Assembly: GCF_001294455.1 (NCBI RefSeq)
Contig: NZ_LIKT01000001.1
Location: 248,001-312,000 of the forward strand
Direction: 5' to 3'
Origin: Phaeobacter sp. 11ANDIMAR09
GTDB lineage: Bacteria; Pseudomonadota; Alphaproteobacteria; Rhodobacterales; Rhodobacteraceae
DNA length: 64,000 bases
Shown here: in pieces, positions 35,298-45,845 of the stretch
Layout of the letters: every line of letters begins with the position of its first letter
Numbering within the stretch: position 1 is the first letter of the stretch
Translations under genes and position numbers: made by a program
Notes under the pieces: generated by a model
Database searches by the model: none
Seen by the model: only the letters and a program-made list of their open reading frames with translations
Told to the model about the DNA's origin: nothing

Positions 35298-35322
35298 TTG
35301 GGTGATCATTTAACAGCAGCGG

Positions 35323-35721
35323 TTACAGCCAATCGCGCAGAATAGGGATAAGCGGGATATCGGCGGCCGGCATGGGGTAACTGCGCAGGTCCTGCGCCTG
35401 CACCCATTTCAGGGTCTGCCCTTCGCGGGCCTGTGGGATGCCTTCCCATTTGCGGCAGGCAAACAGCGGCATCAGCAGGTGGAAGTCGTCATAGCTGTGG
35501 CTGGCAAAGGTCAGCGGCGCCAGACAGGATGCCCAGGTGTCGATGCCCAGCTCTTCTTGAAGCTCGCGGATCAGCGCGGCCTCCGGTGTCTCGCCAGCTT
35601 CGATCTTGCCGCCGGGAAACTCCCATAAACCAGCCATGGATTTGCCTTCGGGGCGTTGTGCCAGCAGCACGCGCCCTTCGACATCAATCAGCGCAACGGC
35701 AGAGACCAGAACGGTTTTCAT
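35323..35721 (-). CDS. mutT: 8-oxo-dGTP diphosphatase (MutT)
   Basis: 132 residues removing oxidised GTP from the nucleotide pool. The Nudix box GGKIEAGETPEAALIRELQEELGI is complete and is followed by HSYDDFHLLMPLFACRKWEG, typical of MutT. The start ATG 35721 overlaps the argJ stop by four bases, so it is translated with argJ. Third gene of a ppiC-argJ-mutT run. Confidence 0.93.
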   Translation of the reverse strand: MKTVLVSAVALIDVEGRVLLAQRPEGKSMAGLWEFPGGKIEAGETPEAALIRELQEELGIDTWASCLAPLTFASHSYDDFHLLMPLFACRKWEGIPQAREGQTLKWVQAQDLRSYPMPAADIPLIPILRDWL

Positions 35722-36944
35722 GACCGATAGTCCGCGTTGATGGTGATGTACTGATGGGTCAGATCGCAGGTCCAGACCGTGCAGGCTCCCGTGCCCAGAC
35801 CCAGATCCACTTTGATGGTGATCTCATCCCGCGTCATCTGGGCTGCGCCATCTTCTTCGCGATAGTTGGGTGAAACCCAGCCTTTTGTCGCTACCAACAC
35901 ATCCCCAAAGGAGATCGACAGCAGATCGCGGTCCGCCGCGGCACCAGATTTTCCGATGGCCATCACCACCCGGCCCCAATTGGGGTCTTCGCCCGCGATT
36001 GCGGTCTTGACCAGCGGGGAATTGGCGATCGCCAGACCATGTACCTTGGCTTCGGCATCATCCACGGCACCAGTGATCTGGATTTCGACGAACTTGGTGG
36101 CACCTTCACCGTCGCGCACCACCTGATGTGCCAGATCCAGCATCACGGCTTCCAGCGCCTGGCTGAATTCAGCGCTGCCCGAGACATCAACCCCAGAGGC
36201 GCCGGTGGCACAGAGCATCAGACTGTCCGAGGTCGAGGTATCGCTGTCCACGGTAATACAGTTGAAGCTGCGATCACACAGACGGCTCAGCTCGGCCTGC
36301 AGGGCCTCCTGCGGCAGCTGCGCATCGGTGAAGATATAGACCAGCATGGTGGCCATATCCGGGGCGATCATGCCCGAGCCCTTGGCGATCCCTGCAATCG
36401 AGACAGTCTCTCCGCCAATGGTCACCTCGGCTGAGGCGCCCTTGGCAAAGGTATCAGTGGTCATGATCGCTTCGGCGGCGGCTTCCAAGGCATCCACCTT
36501 TAGGCCGGCGTTCAGATCATTGATCTGAGCGATGATGCGGTCATGGGGCAGGGGCTCGCCAATGACACCGGTCGAGGCGGTAAAGATCCGCGCCTCGGGC
36601 AGGCCGGTGGCGGCGGCCACGGCGGCGCAGATCTCGGCAACCGAGGTCTGGCCATAATGGCCGGTAAAGGCGTTGGAATTGCCTGAATTGACCAGAATGG
36701 CAGCCCCGGTCGAACTGTCGCCGCCCAGCTTGGCCTGGCAGTCGCGCACCGGGGCCGAACGGGTTTTTGAACGGGTGAAAGTCCCTGCCACGGTGGTGCC
36801 AGGATCCATCACCGCCAGCATAACGTCATTGCGCCCCTGATATTTTACCCCGGCGGCTCCTGCACTCAGCCGCAAGCCCTTGATCGCGGGGAGCTCAGGA
36901 AAAGCGGCGGGTGCCAGCGGCGAGCGGGGAAGACTATCGCCCAT
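35718..36944 (-). CDS. argJ: Bifunctional glutamate N-acetyltransferase / N-acetylglutamate synthase
   Basis: Transfers acetyl from N-acetylornithine to glutamate in the cyclic arginine pathway, and may also use acetyl-CoA. 408 residues; the self-cleaving site is in IAPDMATMLVYIFTD, where the threonine becomes the nucleophile of the beta subunit. The motif LVNSGNSNAFTG also fits. ATG 36944 lies two bases after the ppiC stop, with GAGGAA inside the ppiC end as ribosome-binding site. Confidence 0.97.
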   Translation of the reverse strand: MGDSLPRSPLAPAAFPELPAIKGLRLSAGAAGVKYQGRNDVMLAVMDPGTTVAGTFTRSKTRSAPVRDCQAKLGGDSSTGAAILVNSGNSNAFTGHYGQTSVAEICAAVAAATGLPEARIFTASTGVIGEPLPHDRIIAQINDLNAGLKVDALEAAAEAIMTTDTFAKGASAEVTIGGETVSIAGIAKGSGMIAPDMATMLVYIFTDAQLPQEALQAELSRLCDRSFNCITVDSDTSTSDSLMLCATGASGVDVSGSAEFSQALEAVMLDLAHQVVRDGEGATKFVEIQITGAVDDAEAKVHGLAIANSPLVKTAIAGEDPNWGRVVMAIGKSGAAADRDLLSISFGDVLVATKGWVSPNYREEDGAAQMTRDEITIKVDLGLGTGACTVWTCDLTHQYITINADYRS

Positions 36945-36946
36945 CT

Positions 36947-37798
36947 TTAGTTCCTCACCAGGCTCAGATCGCGCAGAATCGCGGGGTCCAGATCTTCGAT
37001 TTCGGGACGTTCGATAACAGCGGCGGCGGTCAGATCACTGACGCGGGCCTCGACGGCGGCATTCTGCAATTCCTGGCTCAGGGTCTCGCGAACCTCCTCA
37101 AAGGCAGGGGCGGCGGTCTTGCGGCGTTCCTTGAGCAGGATGAGGTGCCAACCAAACTGGGTTTCGACTGGTTCGGAAATCTCGCCAGCGCGCAGGTCCA
37201 GCACGGCCTCTTCAAATTCGGGCACCATTCGGCCCCGGGTAAACCAACCCAGATCTCCCCCATTGGGACCGGATGGGCCGGTGGAGCGTTCTTTGGCCAT
37301 GATCGAAAAATCCGCACCGGTGTCCAGTTCCGATTTGATTTCCAGCGCGTCTTCCTGGGTTTCGACCAGGATATGGGCGGCGTTGAACTCGTCACCGCCA
37401 TCGCCATCGGAATATTTGTCCTCGTAGGCCTGACGCAGGGTCTCTTCGTTGCTGGCGCTCTTCATCACGCTTTCGATGACATTGGCGGCCAGCAAGGCCC
37501 GCTTTTCGTTGTCGACGGCCAGTTGCACGTAATGGGGCACACTGCCGTGCAGCTCTTGCTTCAGCGCGGTCTGCTGCACCAGCTGATCAAGGATCGCGTT
37601 GTAGAGCACATCATCGGGCAATTGTTTGTATTGTTCGGGCAGGCTGTCGCGGGCCATGATCATGTGACCCAGCGTGATTTCTTCGCCGTTGACGGTGGCA
37701 ATCACGGTATTGGCATGGGGCGCGGCCAAAGCAGGCAGGGGTAGAGCCATAAACATGGCCACAGCGGTGCCTTGCAAAAAAGTGAGACCTTTACGCAT
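36947..37798 (-). CDS. Exported parvulin-type peptidyl-prolyl isomerase
   Basis: 283 residues. A signal peptide (about 1-25, ending LPALAAP) is followed by a SurA-like N-terminal helical region (30-130), then a parvulin PPIase domain with AAHILVETQEDA, GPSGPNGGDLGWFTRGRMVPEFEEAV and ETQFGWHLILLKE. It should assist folding of exported proteins in the periplasm. The ATG 37798 start was chosen for the signal peptide. It is divergent from secA, a fitting neighbour. Confidence 0.9.
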   Translation of the reverse strand: MRKGLTFLQGTAVAMFMALPLPALAAPHANTVIATVNGEEITLGHMIMARDSLPEQYKQLPDDVLYNAILDQLVQQTALKQELHGSVPHYVQLAVDNEKRALLAANVIESVMKSASNEETLRQAYEDKYSDGDGGDEFNAAHILVETQEDALEIKSELDTGADFSIMAKERSTGPSGPNGGDLGWFTRGRMVPEFEEAVLDLRAGEISEPVETQFGWHLILLKERRKTAAPAFEEVRETLSQELQNAAVEARVSDLTAAAVIERPEIEDLDPAILRDLSLVRN

Positions 37799-37976
37799 TG
37801 AATTCTTCCTATTCCCGGGCCGCAAAGGGGCGCGGCGTTGACACTTATTTTCCTGACCCTTACATCCCAAAGAGGCCTGAGGCAGGACCGTCGTTTGCAC
37901 CATTGTTTATGGGTTGCGACCACGACGAGCAAGCCTGCCTGATACAAGGGCCACGAAGAGGATCGTTGGAGAACAC

Positions 37977-40682
37977 ATGCTGGGTATCGGAACACTCGCC
38001 AAAAAGGTTTTCGGGACACCGAATGACCGCAAAATCAAGGCGACACGGCCACTGGTTGCAAAAATCAATGGGCTGGAAGAGACGTTCGAGAAACTCAGCG
38101 ACGAGGGTCTCAAGGAAAAAACTGCGGAACTGCGCCAGCGGGCCCTGGACGGCGAGTCGCTGGACGCGCTGCTGCCCGAGGCCTTTGCCAATGTGCGCGA
38201 AGGCGCGCGTCGTGCCCTGGGACTGCGGGCCTTTGACACCCAGTTGATGGGCGGGATTTTCCTGCACCAGGGTAACATCTCCGAGATGAAAACAGGTGAG
38301 GGCAAAACCCTTGTCGCGACCTTCCCGGCCTATCTGAATGCGTTGACCGGCAAGGGTGTGCATGTGGTCACGGTGAACGAATATCTGGCTAAGCGTGACT
38401 CGGAGTGGATGAGCAAGGTCTTTGGCGCCCTGGGCATGACAACCGGCGTGATCTGGTCCGGCCAGCCCGACGACGAAAAGATGGCCGCCTATACCAGCGA
38501 CGTCACCTATGCGACCAATAACGAGCTGGGCTTTGATTATCTGCGCGATAACATGAAGCCTAGCCTCGATCAGGTGTTCCAGAAACAGCACAACTTTGCC
38601 ATCGTCGATGAGGTCGACTCGATCCTGATCGATGAAGCACGAACGCCACTGATCATCTCCGGCCCGGCCGAGGATCGTTCGGAGCTTTATGTCTCCATCG
38701 ACAAGGTGATTCCGCTGCTGTCGGAGGATCACTATGAAGTGGATGAGAAAACCCGCGGTGTGACCTTCACCGAAGAGGGCAATGACTATCTGGAGCAGGT
38801 GCTGCGCGAGCAGGGACTGCTGGAGGCCGAGGCCTCTTTGTACGATCCCGAAAGCACCACTGTGGTGCATCATGTGAACTCGGCTCTGCGGGCGCATAAA
38901 CTTTTCCTGCGCGACAAGGATTACATCGTCCGCGATGGCGAAGTGGTTTTGATTGATGAATTCACCGGGCGCATGATGGCGGGCCGCCGCCTGTCCGAAG
39001 GGCTGCATCAGGCGATCGAAGCCAAGGAAGAGGTCAAGATCCAGCCAGAGAACACCACGCTGGCCTCTGTGACCTTCCAGAACTATTTCCGTCTCTATGC
39101 CAAACTGTCCGGCATGACCGGCACAGCCCTGACCGAAGCAGAGGAATTTGCCGAAATCTACGGGCTGGGGGTTGTTGAAGTTCCAACCAACAGGCCCATC
39201 GCACGGGTCGACGAAGATGACCGGGTCTATCGCACCGCCATGGAAAAATTCCAGGCGATGATTGACGAGGCCAAGGTTGCCAATGCCAATGGTCAGCCGG
39301 TTTTGATGGGGACGACTTCGATCGAGAAATCGGAGCTGCTCAGCCAGATGCTGGAGCGCGATGGTGTGAAACACAACGTGTTGAACGCCCGCCACCACGA
39401 ACAAGAAGCCCAGATTGTTGCGGATGCCGGTCGGCTCGGCGCGGTGACCATTGCCACCAATATGGCTGGTCGCGGTACAGATATTCAGCTGGGCGGCAAC
39501 ATCGACATGATCGTCATGGCGGCGCTAGAGGCCAACCCGGATGCGGATCCGGTCGCCCTACGCGCCGAAGAAGAAGCCAAACACGCTGAAGAAAAGAAAA
39601 AGGTGCTTGAGGCTGGTGGTCTGTTTGTGATGGCTTCAGAGCGTCACGAAAGCCGCCGTATCGACAACCAGCTGCGCGGCCGTTCGGGTCGTCAGGGGGA
39701 TCCGGGGCGCACCCTGTTCTACCTCAGCCTCGAAGATGATTTGATGCGGATCTTTGGCTCAGAGCGGCTGGACAAGGTCCTGTCGAGCCTGGGCATGAAA
39801 GAAGGCGAAGCCATCATTCATCCCTGGGTGAACAAATCGCTGGAGCGCGCCCAGGCCAAGGTCGAGGGTCGCAACTTTGACATGCGTAAGAACGTGCTCA
39901 AATTTGACGACGTGATGAATGATCAGCGTAAGGTGATCTTTGGTCAGCGTCGCGAAATCATGGCCGCAGAGGATCTGTCCGAGATCGTCGGTGACATGCG
40001 CCATGAGGTGATCGACGAGCTGATCGACACCTATATGCCGCCCAAGACCTATGCCGAGCAGTGGGATGTTGAAGGCCTGCACGCGGCGGTTTTGGAAAAG
40101 CTGAGCATGGATGCACCGGTGGCTGACTGGGCCGCTGAGGAAGGCGTCGACGATGAGCAGATGTCCGAGCGCCTGGCCGAAGCGGCAAACCAGATGATGG
40201 CGGAAAAGGCCGCAGCCTTTGGCCCCGAAAGCATGCGCAATATCGAAAAGCAGGTGCTGTTGCAGACCATCGACGCCAAATGGCGCGAACATCTGTTGAC
40301 GCTGGAACATCTGCGTTCCGTGGTTGGCTTCCGTGGCTACGCCCAGCGTGATCCGCTGAACGAGTACAAAAACGAAAGCTTCCAGCTGTTCGAGACCATG
40401 CTCGATTCGCTGCGCGAGGATGTGACCCAGCAGTTGAGCCGTGTCCGTCCGATGACCGATGAAGAGCAGCAGCAGATGCTGGCCGAAATGGCGGCCCGGC
40501 AGGCCGCGATGCAGCAGATGGCATTGGGCGGAGCCGCAGCAGCTCCCGAGGGCAACCCGGAGGAGGCGGCGCCAGGGTTTGTTGAAGATGATCCCTCGAC
40601 CTGGGGCAACCCCTCGCGCAATGACAAATGTCCCTGCGGCTCTGGCAAGAAGTTCAAGCATTGCCACGGCCGACTGACCTGA
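37977..40682 (+). CDS. secA: Preprotein translocase ATPase SecA
   Basis: 901 residues driving proteins through SecYEG. Walker A in [13 protein letters not shown]-like [19 protein letters not shown], the PPXD-NBD2 motifs GTTSIEKSE and [13 protein letters not shown], and the C-terminal zinc-binding tail [14 protein letters not shown] that contacts SecB are present. The ATG 37977 starts [13 protein letters not shown] and has GGAGA upstream; the frame extends 21 codons further without a better start. A terminator follows at 40744. Confidence 0.98.
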   Translation: MLGIGTLAKKVFGTPNDRKIKATRPLVAKINGLEETFEKLSDEGLKEKTAELRQRALDGESLDALLPEAFANVREGARRALGLRAFDTQLMGGIFLHQGNISEMKTGEGKTLVATFPAYLNALTGKGVHVVTVNEYLAKRDSEWMSKVFGALGMTTGVIWSGQPDDEKMAAYTSDVTYATNNELGFDYLRDNMKPSLDQVFQKQHNFAIVDEVDSILIDEARTPLIISGPAEDRSELYVSIDKVIPLLSEDHYEVDEKTRGVTFTEEGNDYLEQVLREQGLLEAEASLYDPESTTVVHHVNSALRAHKLFLRDKDYIVRDGEVVLIDEFTGRMMAGRRLSEGLHQAIEAKEEVKIQPENTTLASVTFQNYFRLYAKLSGMTGTALTEAEEFAEIYGLGVVEVPTNRPIARVDEDDRVYRTAMEKFQAMIDEAKVANANGQPVLMGTTSIEKSELLSQMLERDGVKHNVLNARHHEQEAQIVADAGRLGAVTIATNMAGRGTDIQLGGNIDMIVMAALEANPDADPVALRAEEEAKHAEEKKKVLEAGGLFVMASERHESRRIDNQLRGRSGRQGDPGRTLFYLSLEDDLMRIFGSERLDKVLSSLGMKEGEAIIHPWVNKSLERAQAKVEGRNFDMRKNVLKFDDVMNDQRKVIFGQRREIMAAEDLSEIVGDMRHEVIDELIDTYMPPKTYAEQWDVEGLHAAVLEKLSMDAPVADWAAEEGVDDEQMSERLAEAANQMMAEKAAAFGPESMRNIEKQVLLQTIDAKWREHLLTLEHLRSVVGFRGYAQRDPLNEYKNESFQLFETMLDSLREDVTQQLSRVRPMTDEEQQQMLAEMAARQAAMQQMALGGAAAAPEGNPEEAAPGFVEDDPSTWGNPSRNDKCPCGSGKKFKHCHGRLT

Positions 40683-40743
40683 CCAATGAGGTTAAGGCCG
40701 TGTCGCGCCGCGCCTGATGCCAACATAAACAATGCATAAATAG

Positions 40744-40764
40744 CCCCGGCCTTTGGCCGGGGTT
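40744..40764 (+). terminator. Intrinsic terminator of secA
   Basis: CCCCGGCC (40744-40751) pairs with GGCCGGGG (40755-40762) over TTT, followed by TTAATTG and then TTTTT at 40771. Confidence 0.75.
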
Positions 40765-40937
40765 AATTGTTTTTGGTTATCCAATTTCAGGAGATCCCCT
40801 AGGCACATTCTCTGTGTCTTGGTTCAAAATGCGAATAAATGCCTGAATCTTTTCAAGGGGCGGCCACAGATCGGCCTCCTTTTGTGGGCCTAATTCAGAG
40901 GGCTCGAAGTGGGTCTTTCGGGTATTGGAGGTTTGAA

Positions 40938-41900
40938 ATGCTGAACAAACGCATCCTTCTGATCAGCGCGGCTACCGCAGCCTGCGCCTTGGGAATCGGC
41001 TTTCTGATGCAGCCATCAACCTTTGGCCCTTCAGCTTCTGATCACGCGGCGCTGGACCAGCTCCAAGACGCAACATTGGCACAGCCAATTGAGATCGAGA
41101 AAATCACCCTGACCTCCGCAGACTCCGGCCTCTCTCGCCAAGAGCAGGCGGCGGTGACCCCGTCTGAGACCTCTGCAGTTGTCGCCGCTCCAAGGCTGGG
41201 CGCTGTGGCAGCCTGCGTGGTCGAGACCCGTGCGACGGCCTTGCCCGGGGCTTTGGTCGGGCTTCAGATTTCTGCACCCTGCCGGGGCGGAGAGCGGATC
41301 ACCCTGCATCATCATGGCATGATGGTGACGGAAACGCTTGGCCCTGAGGGGCAGCTTGATCTGGCGATCCCGGCGCTGTCCAGCCCGGCAATAGTCATCG
41401 TAGAACCTACAGCGCTGGAGGTCACGGATACAGCCATTGGTTCGGTTGCACAGGTTACAGTACCGGATCTGGCCGAGTTTGACCGCGTGGTGCTGCAGTG
41501 GAGCGGCAACAGTGGCTTTGAAATCCACGCCCGTGAATTTGGCGCCCAGTATGGCGAAAACGGTCATGTCTGGCATGGGGCAGACCCGGCTCAGCAAGCC
41601 CAGGGCGCCTTGGTTCAGCTGGGCGATGCCAATCAGCTGGCTCCGCGTCTGGCCGAAATCTACAGCTTTCCCCGCGACAGGGTTGCTGCCCTTGATCAGG
41701 CCGGTGTTGTAGAAATCAGTGTCGAAGCCGAGATCACGCAGATCAATTGTGGCCGCGAAATTTCTGCTCAGAGCCTGCGTGTGGTCGCCGGACGGGTGCA
41801 AACGCGGGACTTGATCCTCAACATGCCGGATTGCACTGCCTCTGGGGACTTTCTGGTGTTGAATAATCTGGTAGAAAACCTGAAAATCGCAGCCAAGTGA
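40938..41900 (+). CDS. Envelope protein of unknown function after secA
   Basis: 320 residues with an N-terminal hydrophobic anchor (MLNKRILLISAATAACALGI), a Ser/Thr/Glu-rich linker (about 30-80), and a C-terminal part (about 90-318) with VVAAPRLGAVAACVVETRATALPGALV, HHHGMMVTETLGPEGQLDLAIPAL and NMPDCTASGDFLVLNNL. I recognise no named domain. The ATG 40938 has GGAGG eight bases upstream. It is followed 24 bases later by a periplasmic-type protein, and the two may be an operon. Confidence 0.75.
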   Translation: MLNKRILLISAATAACALGIGFLMQPSTFGPSASDHAALDQLQDATLAQPIEIEKITLTSADSGLSRQEQAAVTPSETSAVVAAPRLGAVAACVVETRATALPGALVGLQISAPCRGGERITLHHHGMMVTETLGPEGQLDLAIPALSSPAIVIVEPTALEVTDTAIGSVAQVTVPDLAEFDRVVLQWSGNSGFEIHAREFGAQYGENGHVWHGADPAQQAQGALVQLGDANQLAPRLAEIYSFPRDRVAALDQAGVVEISVEAEITQINCGREISAQSLRVVAGRVQTRDLILNMPDCTASGDFLVLNNLVENLKIAAK

Positions 41901-41924
41901 TCTGCGGTTAGTTCAGGATTTCAA

Positions 41925-43481
41925 ATGATCAATTTTCGTGCGGCGATCTGCGCCGCACTTCTCCTTTTTGCCCCTGTGGGACTGGCCCAGGCGCAGGATG
42001 TCACCCTGTCCTCCCCGGATGGGGTGGTTGAGATCACCGGCAATCTTCTGGGCTTTGATGGCGAATTCTATCGGGTCGAGACTAAGTTTGGCGAATTGAC
42101 CCTGGATGGTTCAGGGGTCAGTTGCGAAGGGCCGGGCTGTCCCAGCCTGTCGGATTTTGTCGCTGAGGTGACCCTGTCTGGATCGGCAAATATGGCCGAG
42201 GTGCTCCTCCCCTCGCTGATCGAAGGCTTTGCCCTGCGCAACGGCTATAAAACCCAACGAGTCTCGCTGCCGGATGGGGTATTTGAATATCTTCTGTTGC
42301 AGAGCGAGGGCCGCCCCGTGGCGCGGTTTTCCTTTCTGGTCAGCTCGACCGATGAAGGTTTTGGCGACTTGATTGCGCAGCAGGCCGATATTGTCATGGC
42401 TCTGCGGGAAATTCGCCCGGAAGAGCAAAAACAGGCCCGCGCTGCTGGGCTGGGGGATATGACAACCGCTCTGCGCAGCCGAATTGTGGCGCTGGATGCC
42501 ATGGTGCCGGTGGTGTCGCCTGAAAACCCGGTGACTCGGATTTCAATCCCAGATCTGGCAGGGATCTTTTCCGGGGCGATCACCAATTGGCAGGTGCTGG
42601 GGGGGCCGGATGCGCCGATTTCGGTGCATATGCCGCTGGCATCCTCTGGCCTGACCCAGGGGTTTGCAGACCGGGTTCTGGCGGCTTCTGGTGTGGAGCT
42701 GACACAGGAATTGCGCCACCACGAGCGGGGCACCTCCCTGGTGCGCCGGGTGGCGACGGACCCCTTTGCAATCGGCATCGCTAGCTTTTCCAATCTGGGC
42801 ACCGCGCGGATGTTGACGTTGACCGGCGCCTGCGGGTTTTCCCTGCGGGCCAACCGACGTGGGATCAAGACCGAGGATTATCCGCTGACCGCGCCGATGT
42901 TCCTTTATCTGCCGCAGCGCCGCCTGGCCAAGGTGGCGCGGGAATTCCTGGCCTATGTGCGGGGACCAGGAGCGCAGATCGTGATCCGTCGCGCAGGGTT
43001 TGTCGATCAGGCGCCAGAACATATTTCAATGAATGCCCAGGGGGACCGGCTGAGCAATGCCATTTTGGCGGCAGGCCCTGAGGTCGAGCTGGCGGAATTG
43101 CAGCGCCTGGTGAAACGGCTGACGGGGTTTCGCCGTCTCACTACGTCCTTCCGGTTCGAGGCGGGGTCTGCGCGCCCGGATGCACAATCGCGCAGCAATG
43201 TCGCGCAGCTGGCCCGGGCGCTGGAGACCGGGCTCTATGATGGCAAGGTGCTGAACTTTGTGGGTTTTTCCGATGGCGACGGGGCGGCTTCGGGCAACCG
43301 GGCCATTGCCCTGAAACGGGCCGAGCGGGTGCGCGACGCGGTTTTGGCCACGGCAGAGGAGGGCAGTGTCGCCCGGGTCGAGATCAAGGTGGAGGCCTTT
43401 GGAGAGGCGCTGCCAATGGCCTGTGATGACAGCGACTGGGGTCGTCAGGTCAACCGCCGCGTTGAGGTCTGGGTGAAATAA
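41925..43481 (+). CDS. PstS-like binding domain fused to OmpA C-terminal domain
   Basis: 518 residues. Signal peptide 1-23 (ends AQAQD). Residues about 25-390 resemble phosphate-type periplasmic binding proteins (ISIPDLAGIFSGAITNWQVLGG, ELRHHERGTSLVRRVATDP, PLTAPMFLYLPQ). Residues about 400-518 are an OmpA-like peptidoglycan-binding domain with SFRFEAGSARPDAQSRSNVAQLARAL and GNRAIALKRAERVRDAV. Such fusions hold a sensor domain to the cell wall. Ligand unknown; the ligand-binding residues of PstS are not clearly kept. Confidence 0.85.
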   Translation: MINFRAAICAALLLFAPVGLAQAQDVTLSSPDGVVEITGNLLGFDGEFYRVETKFGELTLDGSGVSCEGPGCPSLSDFVAEVTLSGSANMAEVLLPSLIEGFALRNGYKTQRVSLPDGVFEYLLLQSEGRPVARFSFLVSSTDEGFGDLIAQQADIVMALREIRPEEQKQARAAGLGDMTTALRSRIVALDAMVPVVSPENPVTRISIPDLAGIFSGAITNWQVLGGPDAPISVHMPLASSGLTQGFADRVLAASGVELTQELRHHERGTSLVRRVATDPFAIGIASFSNLGTARMLTLTGACGFSLRANRRGIKTEDYPLTAPMFLYLPQRRLAKVAREFLAYVRGPGAQIVIRRAGFVDQAPEHISMNAQGDRLSNAILAAGPEVELAELQRLVKRLTGFRRLTTSFRFEAGSARPDAQSRSNVAQLARALETGLYDGKVLNFVGFSDGDGAASGNRAIALKRAERVRDAVLATAEEGSVARVEIKVEAFGEALPMACDDSDWGRQVNRRVEVWVK

Positions 43482-43530
43482 AACCGAGGCTTTCCTGAGC
43501 GGTCGGCGGGTCGGGTGAGCCCAAAAGAGG

Positions 43531-43606
43531 GGGGAGCTCCCGCAGCTTTTGAGCTCATCACAGATGAGTCAAAGCGCTTTGGGCCCGGCGCCGCTGGCGC
43601 GGCGCG
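43531..43606 (+). repeat. Dispersed structured element, copy B
   Basis: GGGAG/CTCCC (43532-43541); hairpin CTCATC / GATGAG (43554-43568, loop ACA); core TTGGGCCCGGC (43579-43589); hairpin GCGCCGC / GCGGCGC (43588-43605, loop TGGC). Same order and strand as copies A and C. It lies between the convergent PstS-OmpA gene and radC. Confidence 0.75.
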
Positions 43607-43632
43607 GTTGCTCTGCTTTGCTGCAGCAGCGG

Positions 43633-44421
43633 TTACAGCAGCCCCTCGGATTTGAAGCTCAGTTCAGTGGCGCTGCCGATGATAAGATGGTCATGCAATA
43701 GGATGCCTAGCGGTTTTAGAGCCTGATTGATCCGTTCGGTCATGTCGATATCGCTGGCAGAGGGCGAAGGGTCGCCCGAGGGGTGGTTATGGACCAAGAT
43801 CAGCGCGCTGGCGTTGAGCTCGAGCGCCCGTTTGGCCACTTCGCGCGGGTAGACGGGCACATGATCGACAGTGCCACGGGCCTGCTCCTCATCGGCGATG
43901 AGACAGTTTTTGCGGTCCAGAAACAGCAGCCGGAAATGTTCGATGCTGCGATGCGCCATAGTGGTGTGACAATAGTCCAGCAGGGCGTCCCAGCTGGAGA
44001 TCACCTGGCGCTGCATCACCCGGGCGCGGGCCATCCGTTGGGCTGCAGCCTCGAGTACCTTGAGATCGGTGATTAGCGCCTCGCCGACGCCTTTAACCTG
44101 GGCCAGCCGTTCGGGGCGCGCACTGACGACGCGGGCAAAATCGCCAAACTGTTTGAGCAGCTGATGCGCCAGCGGTTTCACATCCTGTCGCGGTAACGAG
44201 CGGAACAGGACCAGTTCCAGCAGCTCGTAGTCCGGCATGGCAGCCGCGCCACCTTCGCAGAAGCGTTGGCGCAGGCGCATGCGGTGGTCCTTGATATAGG
44301 AGGGCAGCCGACTGGCGCTGAGCGACGCAGTTGATGGCGTATTCTGCGCCAAGACCTCGTTGGAAAACAGGGGGAGGGTCGCGGTGTCGCCTGCGAAGCT
44401 TTTAGCCTTGTTGCCTGCCAT
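43633..44421 (-). CDS. radC: RadC-family JAB1/MPN protein
   Basis: 262 residues. After an N-terminal helix-hairpin-helix-like part (about 55-130, RLAQVKGVGEALI), the JAMM metal-binding site is complete in LILVHNHPSGDPSPSASD. RadC was named for a repair phenotype now doubted; its true function is not known. The ATG 44421 has AGGA seven bases upstream. It stands between dnaJ (same strand, upstream) and a convergent gene. Confidence 0.93.
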   Translation of the reverse strand: MAGNKAKSFAGDTATLPLFSNEVLAQNTPSTASLSASRLPSYIKDHRMRLRQRFCEGGAAAMPDYELLELVLFRSLPRQDVKPLAHQLLKQFGDFARVVSARPERLAQVKGVGEALITDLKVLEAAAQRMARARVMQRQVISSWDALLDYCHTTMAHRSIEHFRLLFLDRKNCLIADEEQARGTVDHVPVYPREVAKRALELNASALILVHNHPSGDPSPSASDIDMTERINQALKPLGILLHDHLIIGSATELSFKSEGLL

Positions 44422-44486
44422 CTGATTCCTTTCCCCCTGCAGTATAGCGGGCTCAAGGCTAGGCGCCAAAGGACATGTCTCAAAAG

Positions 44487-44512
44487 AAAAGCGCCCCCTA
44501 AGGGACGCTTTT
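44487..44512 (-). terminator. Intrinsic terminator of dnaJ
   Basis: AAAAGCG (44487-44493) pairs with CGCTTTT (44506-44512), with inner CCC/GGG. It is about 145 bases beyond the dnaJ stop; the gap between also holds CGATCC/GGATCG (44628-44642) and CGCCG/CGGCG repeats. Confidence 0.7.
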
Positions 44513-44656
44513 ATTGGTGATGTTTTGATTGTAGCGACGGAGCGCGCGGCTCACGTGCCAAGCCCGGGAGGCTTAAGACGCACTGGGAAGACCCTGCCTG
44601 TGTTTTCCGCCGGTTCGGCGTTGAAACGATCCACTGGATCGCTTCTTAGACGCGCC

Positions 44657-45814
44657 TCACCCCTTCATGCCGTCCCAGAAGCCTTTGACTGAGGAAAAGA
44701 AGCTGCGGGATTCGGGGTTTGTGTTGTCTTCCGACAGATCCTCGAATTCGCGTAGGATTTCCTTTTGTCGCGCGGTCAGGTTGACCGGTGTTTCCACCGC
44801 CAGTTCGATGAACATATCGCCAACACCGCCGCCACGCAGGGCGGGCATGCCCTTGCTGCGCAGACGCATCTGGCGGCCGGACTGGCTGCCTTCGGGGATC
44901 TGCACACGACCGCGACCACCGTCAATGGTGGGCACTTCGATGGCGCCACCCAGCGCCGCCTTGGCCATGGAAACGGGTACGCGGCAATAGAGGTTGTTGC
45001 CATCGCGCTCGAACAGATCATGCGGTGCCACCTCTACAAAGATGTAGAGATCACCCGGAGGTCCGCCACGCAGGCCAGCTTCGCCTTCGCCGGCCAGGCG
45101 AATGCGGGTGCCGGTTTCCACGCCTGCCGGGATATTCACCGACAGCGAGCGGTCCTTTTCGATGCGGCCATGACCATGGCAGACCTTACAAGGGTTTTTG
45201 ATGATCTGACCCAGACCAGAACAGGTGGGACAGCTGCGTTCGACGGTAAAGAAGCCCTGCTGTGCCCGCACTTTGCCCATGCCCGAACAGGTCGGGCAGG
45301 TGGTGGGTTCAACACCACCTTCGGCACCAGAACCGTCACAGGCGGTACAGGAGACTGAGGTGGGCACCTTGATGGTCTTGTGCAGACCAGAGAAGGCCTC
45401 TTCCAAGGTGACGCGCAGATTGTAGCGCAGATCCGCCCCTCGAGAGGCACGCTGACGTCCGCCGCCTGCCTGGCCACGCCCGCCCATGAAGTCTCCAAAG
45501 AGGTCGTCAAAGACATCGGAGAAGGCAGAGGAGAAGTCACCGCCGCCGGGATGCCCGCCGCGCTGGCCGCCACCCCCCCCCATGCCGTTTTCAAAGGCAG
45601 CATGACCAAAACGGTCATAGGCGGCCTTTTTCTCGGCGTCTTTCAGAACATCATAGGCCTCGTTGGCCTCTTTGAACTGAGCTTCGGCATCCGGATTGTC
45701 GCTATTGCGATCGGGATGCAGCTCCTTGGCCTTCTTGCGAAAGCCCTTTTTGATCTCATCGGCGCTGGCCCCTTTGGCCACTCCGAGAGTCTCGTAGTAA
45801 TCACGTTTCGACAT
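44657..45814 (-). CDS. dnaJ: Chaperone DnaJ
   Basis: 385 residues, type I J-protein. J-domain (1-70) with HPD in ELHPDRNSD, Gly-rich linker (about 75-115), four CxxCxGxG zinc repeats ([32 protein letters not shown]), then two substrate-binding barrels. It delivers unfolded clients to DnaK and stimulates its ATPase. It follows dnaK by 78 bases, which hold a hairpin. Confidence 0.98.
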   Translation of the reverse strand: MSKRDYYETLGVAKGASADEIKKGFRKKAKELHPDRNSDNPDAEAQFKEANEAYDVLKDAEKKAAYDRFGHAAFENGMGGGGGQRGGHPGGGDFSSAFSDVFDDLFGDFMGGRGQAGGGRQRASRGADLRYNLRVTLEEAFSGLHKTIKVPTSVSCTACDGSGAEGGVEPTTCPTCSGMGKVRAQQGFFTVERSCPTCSGLGQIIKNPCKVCHGHGRIEKDRSLSVNIPAGVETGTRIRLAGEGEAGLRGGPPGDLYIFVEVAPHDLFERDGNNLYCRVPVSMAKAALGGAIEVPTIDGGRGRVQIPEGSQSGRQMRLRSKGMPALRGGGVGDMFIELAVETPVNLTARQKEILREFEDLSEDNTNPESRSFFSSVKGFWDGMKG

Positions 45815-45845
45815 CGGTTTACCCCTGCTGCCTCAACGACAACGA

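Larger units (their letters stand above)
34578..35322. other. 745-base gap between infB and mutT
   Basis: No protein gene. Reading left to right it holds the infB terminator, about 260 bases (34633-34891) in which I see nothing definite, a candidate minus-strand RNA with its own terminator and promoter (34892-35143), an AT-rich stretch, and the mutT terminator at 35266-35297. A 79-codon minus-strand frame across 35070-35309 overlaps both the promoter and the terminator and is not credible. Confidence 0.6.

Noticed and set aside
35070-35309. 79-codon minus-strand ORF between infB and mutT
   Set aside because: It crosses the mutT terminator and the promoter of the candidate RNA, has no ribosome-binding site, and resembles no family.
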